Source: Pseudomonas putida (GTDB taxonomy: Bacteria > Pseudomonadota > Gammaproteobacteria > Pseudomonadales > Pseudomonadaceae). Taken from it: a stretch of 64,000 nucleotides of DNA. The notes under the pieces are model-generated. The model ran no database searches. It was not told where the DNA came from and worked only from the letters and a program-made list of their open reading frames with translations. This document shows, piece by piece, positions 58,389 through 64,000 of this stretch. Numbering within the stretch: the first letter of the stretch is position 1; each line of letters opens with the position of its first letter. The DNA lies in contig NZ_JANHLK010000007.1 of assembly GCF_028682635.1 (NCBI RefSeq), positions 186,001-250,000 of the forward strand. Reading direction: 5' to 3'. The position numbers and the translations under genes were made by a program.

Positions 58389-58479
58389 CTGTGGGAGCGG
58401 GCTTGCTCGCGAATGCGGTGTGTCAGGTGGCATTAATGTTGACTGTTACATCGCCTTCGCGAGCAAGCCCGCTCCCACA
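58389..58479. repeat. REP pair (REPIN), GGAGCGGGC class
   Basis: CTGTGGGAGCGGGCTTGCTC and inverted copy ending GCTCCCACA at 58479, between the amidohydrolase and second permease genes, which may separate their transcripts. Confidence 0.9.
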
Positions 58480-58524
58480 TTTGAATTGCGTGCATGCCTT
58501 CTATTTTCGCAGAGAACAAGAATA

Positions 58525-59931
58525 ATGACCGATAGTCAGCAACGAAGTCCCCTGATCGAGACCCGCTCGATCGATTACATCCCCGAGGCCGAGCGCCACG
58601 GCAGTCTCTATAGCCAGTTCACCCTGTGGCTCGGCGCCAACCTGCAGATCACCGCGATCGTCACCGGGGCGTTGGCCGTGGTGTTGGGCGGTGATGTGTT
58701 CTGGTCGCTCATCGGCTTGCTGATCGGCCAGGTCCTGGGCGGTGCCGTGGTGGCGCTGCACGCCGCCCAAGGGCCGAAGCTCGGGTTGCCGCAGATGATT
58801 TCCAGCCGCGTGCAGTTCGGGGTGTACGGCGCGGCGATCCCGATTGTGCTGGTGTGCCTGATGTACCTCGGCTTCAGCGCCACCGGTGCGGTGTTGTCGG
58901 GGCAGGCGATTGCCCAGTTGATCAGCGTCAGCGACAGTGCCGGCATCCTGATTTTCGCCGCCTGCATCGCGCTGCTGACGATGTTCGGTTACCGGGTGAT
59001 CCACCTGGTCGGGCGGGTGGCCAGCGTGTTGGGCGTGATCGCGTTCGTCTATCTGTTCAGCCGCTTGATCAGCCTCAACGACATCGGCCTGTTGCTGGAA
59101 AACCGCCACTTCAGCTGGAGCAGCTTCCTGCTGGCGGTGTCGCTGTCGGCTTCCTGGCAGATCGCCTTTGGCCCGTACGTGGCTGACTATTCGCGCTACC
59201 TGCCGAGCAACACTTCATCCTGGAAAACCTTCGCCGCCGTCGGCCTCGGCACCGTGCTGGGCGCCCAGGCGTCGATGGTGTTGGGCGTATTCGCCGCGGC
59301 GTTGGCGGGGGCGAACTTTCGCGGACATGAAGTGGCGACCATCGTCGGCCTGGGCAGTACCGGGGTGATGGCCTCCTTGCTGTATTTGAGCGTGGTGTTC
59401 GGCAAGGTCACGGTGTCGACCCTCAATGCCTATGGCAGCTTCATGTGCGTGGCCACCATCATCAGCGGCTTTCGCCGTCGCCTGGAAATCAGCGCCGGCC
59501 AGCGCATGGTGTTCGTGCTGGTTATCGTCGCGGCGTCCACCACCCTCGCACTGCTGGGCCAGTACTCGTTCCTCAATTCGTTCAAGTACTTCATCCTGTT
59601 CCTGCTGACGTTCTTCACCCCCTGGAGCGCGATCAACCTGGTGGATTACTACTTCATCAACAAGGAGCGTTATGACATCCCGGCATTGTCCGACCCGGCA
59701 GGACGCTATGGTCGCTGGAACATGCCGGGCATCAGCGTGTACGTGATCGGCGTGTTGATCCAGCTGCCTTTCGTCGACACCCATTTCTATTCCGGACCGA
59801 TGGTCGCGCAACTTGGCGGCGTGGATATTTCCTGGATCGTCGGCCTGGTGGTGCCGGGAATCCTGTATTTCCTGATGGCCAAGACCTCGACAGGAGTTGT
59901 GCCAGTTGCCGAAATTCAAAGACCTGAATAA
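58525..59931 (+). CDS. second NCS1-family permease
   Basis: 468 residues from MTDSQQRSPLIETRS; longer frame upstream lies in the REP element. Same family as the protein at 52980: shared SIDYIPEAERHGSLYSQFTL, LGGAVVALHAAQGPKLGLPQ, ASWQIAFGPYVADYSRYLPS and TPWSAINLVDYYFINKERYD. The two differ throughout, so it is a diverged paralogue, not a recent duplicate, and may take a different substrate. Closest to codB-like cytosine permeases. Closes the putative nitrogen-compound locus. Confidence 0.93.
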   Translation: MTDSQQRSPLIETRSIDYIPEAERHGSLYSQFTLWLGANLQITAIVTGALAVVLGGDVFWSLIGLLIGQVLGGAVVALHAAQGPKLGLPQMISSRVQFGVYGAAIPIVLVCLMYLGFSATGAVLSGQAIAQLISVSDSAGILIFAACIALLTMFGYRVIHLVGRVASVLGVIAFVYLFSRLISLNDIGLLLENRHFSWSSFLLAVSLSASWQIAFGPYVADYSRYLPSNTSSWKTFAAVGLGTVLGAQASMVLGVFAAALAGANFRGHEVATIVGLGSTGVMASLLYLSVVFGKVTVSTLNAYGSFMCVATIISGFRRRLEISAGQRMVFVLVIVAASTTLALLGQYSFLNSFKYFILFLLTFFTPWSAINLVDYYFINKERYDIPALSDPAGRYGRWNMPGISVYVIGVLIQLPFVDTHFYSGPMVAQLGGVDISWIVGLVVPGILYFLMAKTSTGVVPVAEIQRPE

Positions 59932-59951
59932 GATACATCCGCAATAACATT

Positions 59952-60015
59952 CTGTAGGAAGCCGGCTTGCCGGCGAAGGCGCTCTCAAGGTCGTCATCGC
60001 CGGCAAGCCGTGCTC
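59952..60015. repeat. REP-like pair, GGAAGCCGGC class, partly decayed
   Basis: CTGTAGGAAGCCGGCTTGCC GGCGAAGG and a partner ATCGCCGGCAAGCCGTGCTCC. The second copy has lost symmetry at its outer end (GTGCTCC). Unit hairpin GCCGGC TT GCCGGC, the only copy of this class in the window. Confidence 0.75.
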
Positions 60016-60074
60016 CAGCGACAAGCGTTTTTCGAACCTACCCAACGCTCTACTTGCGCAGGGGGCAGCCTTTC

Positions 60075-61178
60075 ATGGATGTTCTCGCACCGATCGACCA
60101 GTACCTGCACCGGTGGCTGATCGCGCCTGTCAGCGACCAGTTCCTCGGGCTCTTCGACCTCAATGGTCGTCTCTGTGTGGCCTTTCTTTTCACCTCCTAC
60201 GCCGTGGCCTACGGCCTGTTCCGCTGGCGCAGATCCCGCGGGCTGACCGACGCTCCCACCTTCTGGCAGTTCATCGGCGGCAACCGCGTGCATTTTCATC
60301 CTTCGGCGCTGCTCGATTACCGTTACTACTTTGTGCGCGCCATCCTCAAAGTCCTGCTGGTGGTGCCCATCGTCGGCCTGGTCGATCCGTACGTATTGCG
60401 CTCCGGGGACTACATGCGCTTTTTCACCCGGCTGTGGGGCGCACGGGTGCAGGTCGAGGAGCACTTGGCCCTGTCCTTGCTCTATGGCCTGGGCGTGTTC
60501 CTGCTGCAGGACTTCATCCATTACTGGGCACACCGCGCTTACCACTCGCGCTACCTGTGGGCGTTTCACAAAGTTCATCATTCGGCGACCGTGCTGGTAC
60601 CGGTGACGGCGAGCCGGGTGCATTTCCTCGAGAAGGTGGTCGAGCGCTTGATCGATCTCGTGTTCGTCAGCGCCTTTGCCGGCATCTTCTGGTACGCCTG
60701 CGGCGGGGAGATCAGCCGTTACACGCTGTTCGGCGTGACCTACATGGTGTTCATCCTCAACGCCCTGGCAGCCAATCTGCGCCACAGCCATGTCTGGCTG
60801 TCCTTCGGGCCGCGGGTCGAGCACGTGCTGAACAGCCCGGCCCAGCACCAGATTCACCACAGCGACGCACCGCGACATTTCAACAAGAACTTCGGGGTCA
60901 ACCTGTCACTCTGGGACTGGATGTTCGGCACGCTGTACGTCACCCAGGCGCAACCGGAGCCCATCCGCTTCGGCACCGGCGAGGCGGATCATGGCCGTTA
61001 CTTGAGCCTGTACAGCCTGATCGTCACGCCCTTTGTCGACACGCTGGGCAAGATCCGCCTGGCCAGGCGCCCGCTGGGGGTCAGCGCGGTGGCAGGTGCC
61101 AGCGTTCCCGCAACTGCTCGTACTGCGCCTCGGGCAATTGCACCAGCAGCGGAGCCTGGCGCGGGTCGAGCCAACTGA
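60075..61178 (+). CDS. fatty acid hydroxylase / sterol desaturase family membrane protein
   Basis: 367 residues from MDVLAPIDQYLHRW; AGGGGG lies about 11 nt upstream. Integral-membrane di-iron oxygenase with the three histidine motifs: HYWAH (HX3H) plus HSRYLWAFHKVHHS (HX2HH), and HQIHHSDAPRH (HX2HH) later, near NFGVNLSLWDWMFGTLY. By family it hydroxylates or desaturates a lipid. The last ~30 codons (PLGVSAVAGASVPATA ...) overlap, in the opposite direction, the end of the L,D-transpeptidase gene; that tail looks non-family and may be read-through. Neighbours give no clue to substrate. Confidence 0.9.
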   Translation: MDVLAPIDQYLHRWLIAPVSDQFLGLFDLNGRLCVAFLFTSYAVAYGLFRWRRSRGLTDAPTFWQFIGGNRVHFHPSALLDYRYYFVRAILKVLLVVPIVGLVDPYVLRSGDYMRFFTRLWGARVQVEEHLALSLLYGLGVFLLQDFIHYWAHRAYHSRYLWAFHKVHHSATVLVPVTASRVHFLEKVVERLIDLVFVSAFAGIFWYACGGEISRYTLFGVTYMVFILNALAANLRHSHVWLSFGPRVEHVLNSPAQHQIHHSDAPRHFNKNFGVNLSLWDWMFGTLYVTQAQPEPIRFGTGEADHGRYLSLYSLIVTPFVDTLGKIRLARRPLGVSAVAGASVPATARTAPRAIAPAAEPGAGRAN

Positions 61179-61803
61179 GCAGGCGAGCGATATCCGTCGG
61201 GTCCATCGCGGTGCAACCCCGGGTCGGTGCCGTGGGGCCACGCCAGATATGGAAGAAGATGCACGAGCCGGCCGCCGGGGATGCCGGTGTGTTGTGCTCG
61301 ATGAAGATGCCCTGGCGATACAAGTCATCCTTGCGGCGCATGCGTTCGGCGCTGTTCCAGTCTTTTGTAATCGTGGCGCCGTCGACCAGTTCGTTGTAAC
61401 GCGTGGACTGACTGTCATCCACGCATTCGATGGTCGAGGTCAGTGCGAGGTAGGGCAGGCGAGTGTCAGCTGAAGCGTCGTAACCAAAAGCGCTGCCCAG
61501 TTTGAACATCCCGGCAGGTGCCTTTCCATCGCCTTCCTGTTTCACCGGCCCCTGAAGTGGCCGGGTGTCGAGCAGTCCCTTGCCCCAGCCCATGCCGTGT
61601 TTGCCGAGAACCACCGCAAACGGCGCTTCGACCTTTTCGAAGGTGCTGCCGCGGCGTTCATACCGTTGGGCGATGCCCTGGATGGCATTCCAGTTGTTGC
61701 TGGTGACCACGATCAACTGACCACTGCCATCGAGCCCTTGCGCCATCGCGGCACAGGGCAGCAGCAGGAGCAGCCACGCGCAGATTTTGCCAAGCCTGTT
61801 CAT
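61081..61803 (-). CDS. L,D-transpeptidase-family protein
   Basis: 240 residues with a clear signal peptide (MNRLGKICAWLLLLLPCAAM, cleavage after AMA). YkuD-type catalytic region: IFIEHNTPASPAAGSCIFFH to TRGCTAM, with H185 and the nucleophile C197. By family it forms L,D-crosslinks in peptidoglycan or attaches lipoproteins; the short form here resembles YcbB-independent YkuD-like proteins. The start overlaps the D-Ala-D-Ala dipeptidase stop by 4 nt. Its 3' end overlaps the convergent desaturase gene by 98 bp. Confidence 0.88.
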   Translation of the reverse strand: MNRLGKICAWLLLLLPCAAMAQGLDGSGQLIVVTSNNWNAIQGIAQRYERRGSTFEKVEAPFAVVLGKHGMGWGKGLLDTRPLQGPVKQEGDGKAPAGMFKLGSAFGYDASADTRLPYLALTSTIECVDDSQSTRYNELVDGATITKDWNSAERMRRKDDLYRQGIFIEHNTPASPAAGSCIFFHIWRGPTAPTRGCTAMDPTDIARLLSWLDPRQAPLLVQLPEAQYEQLRERWHLPPR

Positions 61804-62585
61804 GGCGCGAGCGGGGTAATGGGGAAGTCCATGACGGTCTTCAACGACGCATCACGGGTATAGGTGAAGTGCCACCACTCGGCGGAGTAACCGGTGAATC
61901 CCTCCTGTTCCATGGCGCGGGTCAGTCGCTGGCGATTTTCCATGGCCGCCTCCGTGATCGACGTCGAATCGGTATGGGCGCGCTCATCGAAGCAATCGAA
62001 ACCGGTGCCCATGTCGACCGCGCCGTCGTGCCAACGCTGACCATAAGGTGCCGTGCAATCGACTGGCGTGGCTGACGGCGTCCAGGTGTCGGCGGGCAGG
62101 GCGCCCGGCCCCGTCATGCTGAGGTCGACGGTGCCGCCTTTGGAGTGGTTGGACACCCGCGCCACATAACCCAGGCGCCAGAAGTCCTGCTTGTCCACCC
62201 GTGGATAGAATTCGGCCTTGCGCGGATCGCCCGGCTCCGTGGCGAAGCGCCCCATGTCGGCGACCGCGCGGCTGGGGCGATAACAATCGAACACCTTCAA
62301 GCCATAGCCTTGCGCCTGCAGCGCCGTTTGCACCCGGCCGAGGGCCTTGGCGGCCTCCTGGGACAACAGGCACTCGGGCGCTTCGTAACCGTCGAGCGGG
62401 TGCCCGGTGAAATTGTGGGCGCTGGCATAACGGATGTCCTGCTCGATGCCCGGGGCGATGGTGCGCAAATACACCATGTGCTCGGGCTTCGGTTCGGCAC
62501 CGGCGAGGCACGGCAGGGCAAGACTTAAAAACAAAAGCGATGATCGAGCGGCAAAGGGCATCGGGCCGGGCCTCCTGAAATCCAT
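61800..62585 (-). CDS. ddpX: D-alanyl-D-alanine dipeptidase (VanX/DdpX family)
   Basis: 261 residues, ATG at 62585 supported by GAGGTG 7 nt upstream. Signal peptide present (residues ~1-30, AARSSLLFLSLALPCLAGA), so periplasmic, unlike cytosolic VanX. Zinc ligands H147 and D154 in SNHSKGGTVDLSM and H239 in EWWHF, with E236 as base and R103 in CYRPSRAV; this fits VanX H116, D123, H184, E181, R71. Hydrolyses D-Ala-D-Ala released in wall turnover by family. Coupled to the L,D-transpeptidase. Confidence 0.92.
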   Translation of the reverse strand: MDFRRPGPMPFAARSSLLFLSLALPCLAGAEPKPEHMVYLRTIAPGIEQDIRYASAHNFTGHPLDGYEAPECLLSQEAAKALGRVQTALQAQGYGLKVFDCYRPSRAVADMGRFATEPGDPRKAEFYPRVDKQDFWRLGYVARVSNHSKGGTVDLSMTGPGALPADTWTPSATPVDCTAPYGQRWHDGAVDMGTGFDCFDERAHTDSTSITEAAMENRQRLTRAMEQEGFTGYSAEWWHFTYTRDASLKTVMDFPITPLAP

Positions 62586-62599
62586 GACAAGTCACCTCA

Positions 62600-63556
62600 T
62601 CATGGCTTGAAAGCCGCCACACCTCCATGAAGTTGTTGATCGGCATGATAGGACGAACGCACCAATGGCCCGGACGCGACGTTCTTGAAGCCCATCCGCG
62701 CGCCTTCCTCGGCGAACCAGGCAAACACGTCCGGGTGCACGAAACGCTGCACCGGCAAGTGGCTGCGCGACGGTTGCAGGTACTGGCCGAGGGTGAGCAT
62801 GTCGACATGGTGCTCGCGCAGGCGCTGCATGACTTCGATCACTTCCTCGTCGGTTTCCCCAAGACCCAGCATCAGCCCGGATTTGGTGGGGACGTGCGGC
62901 ACCCGCTGCTTGAAGTTTTGCAGCAGGTCCAGCGACCACTCGAAATCCGAGCCCGGCCGCGCGGCCTTGTACAGGCGCGGCACGGTTTCCAGGTTGTGGT
63001 TGAACACATCGGGCGGCTCAAGCGCCGTAATCGCCAGGGCCACGTCCATCCGTCCGCGATAGTCCGGCACCAGGGTTTCCAGCTGGATGCCCGGGGACAG
63101 CTTGCGGATCTCGCGCAGGCAGTCGACGAAGTGTTGGGCGCCACCGTCGCGCAAATCGTCGCGGTCCACCGAGGTGATCACTACGTATTTGAGGCGCAGT
63201 TCGGCGATGGCCACGGCGAGGTTGCCCGGTTCATCGACGTCCAGGGGTTTCGGACGCCCGTGGCCGACATCACAGAACGGGCAGCGCCGGGTGCAGATGT
63301 CGCCCATGATCATGAAGGTCGCGGTGCCCCCGGAAAAACACTCGCCCAGGTTCGGGCACGAGGCTTCCTCGCAGACACTGTGCAGCTTGTGTTTGCGCAG
63401 CAGTTGCTTGATCCGGTCAACCTCGGGGGAGGTCGGCATGCGCACGCGGATCCAGTCCGGTTTGCGCGGGAATTCATCGGTGGGAATGATCTTGACCGGA
63501 ATCCGCGCGACCTTTTCCGCACCGCGCAGTTTGGTGCCCACTTGCACTTTGTTCAT
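62600..63556 (-). CDS. lipA: lipoyl synthase
   Basis: Radical-SAM enzyme that inserts two sulfurs into octanoyl groups on lipoyl proteins such as GcvH. 318 residues (E. coli 321). Auxiliary-cluster cysteines C62, C67, C73 ([12 protein letters not shown]) and radical-SAM cysteines C88, C92, C95 (CTRRCPFC), and the C-terminal RSSYHA serine ligand region. Pseudomonads keep another lipA beside lipB; this copy, 142 nt after glyA, is likely a paralogue serving a glycine-cleavage cluster. The lipB location is not in this window. Confidence 0.95.
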   Translation of the reverse strand: MNKVQVGTKLRGAEKVARIPVKIIPTDEFPRKPDWIRVRMPTSPEVDRIKQLLRKHKLHSVCEEASCPNLGECFSGGTATFMIMGDICTRRCPFCDVGHGRPKPLDVDEPGNLAVAIAELRLKYVVITSVDRDDLRDGGAQHFVDCLREIRKLSPGIQLETLVPDYRGRMDVALAITALEPPDVFNHNLETVPRLYKAARPGSDFEWSLDLLQNFKQRVPHVPTKSGLMLGLGETDEEVIEVMQRLREHHVDMLTLGQYLQPSRSHLPVQRFVHPDVFAWFAEEGARMGFKNVASGPLVRSSYHADQQLHGGVAAFKP

Positions 63557-63590
63557 AGGTTTCCCATGGTCTGTCAGACAAGAACCGGAC

Positions 63591-63682
63591 CTGTAGGAGC
63601 TGGCTTGCCAGCGAAAGCGGTCGAACGATCAACATCTATGTTGAATTTGCCGACGTCTTCGCTGGCAAGCCAGCTCCTACAG
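63591..63682. repeat. REP pair (REPIN), GGAGCTGGC class
   Basis: CTGTAGGAGCTGGCTTGCCA and inverted copy ending GCTCCTACAG at 63682, between glyA and lipA; the two genes may therefore be separate or processed transcripts. Confidence 0.9.
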
Positions 63683-63698
63683 GTTTTGTGGTGTGTGC

Positions 63699-64000
63699 TT
63701 AGTCGCGGTAGACCGGGAAATCGCTGCACATCGCAGCGGCCTGACGGGCGACCTGAGCCTCGACATCGGCATCGCCGAGATGATCGAGGATGTCGCAGAT
63801 CCAGCCGGCCAGCTCGATGCTCTGGGCTTCCTTGAACCCGCGGCTGGTGATCGCCGGCGTACCGATGCGCAGGCCCGAGGTCACGAACGGCGACTGCGGA
63901 TCGTTGGGCACGGCGTTCTTGTTCACGGTGATGCCGGCACGGCCCAGGGCGGCGTCGGCGTCCTTGCCGGTCAGGCCCTGGCGGATCAGGCTGACCAGGA
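63699..64000 (-). CDS. glyA: serine hydroxymethyltransferase, 3' end only
   Basis: C-terminal 100 residues of GlyA, which interconverts serine and glycine with tetrahydrofolate; PLP enzyme of about 417 residues, the rest beyond the window. [20 protein letters not shown] and [25 protein letters not shown]-type sequence identify it (substrate-binding arginine in SGLRIG). Read on the minus strand with the stop at 63699. With lipA downstream, a gcv (glycine-cleavage) cluster upstream is likely. Confidence 0.95.
   Translation of the reverse strand, partial: LVSLIRQGLTGKDADAALGRAGITVNKNAVPNDPQSPFVTSGLRIGTPAITSRGFKEAQSIELAGWICDILDHLGDADVEAQVARQAAAMCSDFPVYRD

Overview
The window is a chromosomal segment of a Pseudomonas, most likely of the P. 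fluorescens group. This rests on the fused nuoCD gene in a 13-gene nuo operon, the gene order nuo / aceA / roxA / purB / hflD / mnmA / idh / icd / cspD / clpSA / infA / bpt / aat / trxB / ftsK / lolA / rarA / crcB / serS / cysG / tus that I know from Pseudomonas core genomes, high-GC coding sequence, and twelve intergenic pairs of inverted REP sequences of the kind common in fluorescent pseudomonads. I see no rRNA, tRNA, CRISPR array, prophage or insertion sequence.

Layout. 1-14791 (minus strand): the respiratory complex I operon nuoA to nuoN, with nuoN cut by the window edge. 14792-17055: aceA (isocitrate lyase) with its terminator, a long leader and a strong candidate operator/promoter. 17056-23599 (minus): an orphan secretin-like periplasmic protein, an acetyltransferase coupled to the ribosomal oxygenase RoxA, purB, hflD-mnmA and a NUDIX hydrolase. 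23790-27767: two isocitrate dehydrogenases of unrelated folds (monomeric idh and dimeric icd) facing away from each other. With aceA they put the isocitrate branch point in about 12 kb. 27848-34059: cspD, clpS-clpA and the minus-strand set trxB-aat-bpt-infA, so adaptor, unfoldase and both N-end-rule amino-acid transferases lie together. 34334-42008 (plus): ftsK, lolA, rarA-crcB, serS-cysG. 42126-45597 (minus): a glutathionyl-hydroquinone reductase and the sulfur relay operon tusD-tusC-tusB-tusE-trpD2, which supplies sulfur to MnmA, also encoded here.

From about 45.8 kb the content becomes accessory: a YoaK-like membrane protein, two small proteins (DUF6388-like and helix-turn-helix), a lipoprotein, an acetyltransferase, a hemerythrin, Ogt, a gamma-glutamyltransferase and an isochorismatase-like hydrolase. 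51878-59931 holds the most intriguing locus: a LysR regulator divergent from an NCS1 permease that overlaps a nitrilase-family amidase, then a LuxR-type regulator, an amidohydrolase predicted to be a lipoprotein, and a second NCS1 permease. It looks like a scavenging system for an unidentified nitrogen compound. It is followed by a membrane fatty-acid hydroxylase, an L,D-transpeptidase overlapping a D-Ala-D-Ala dipeptidase gene (wall remodelling), a lipoyl synthase, and the 3' end of a serine hydroxymethyltransferase gene that probably belongs to a glycine-cleavage cluster beyond the window.

All family assignments come from reading the translated sequence by eye. No database search was run.
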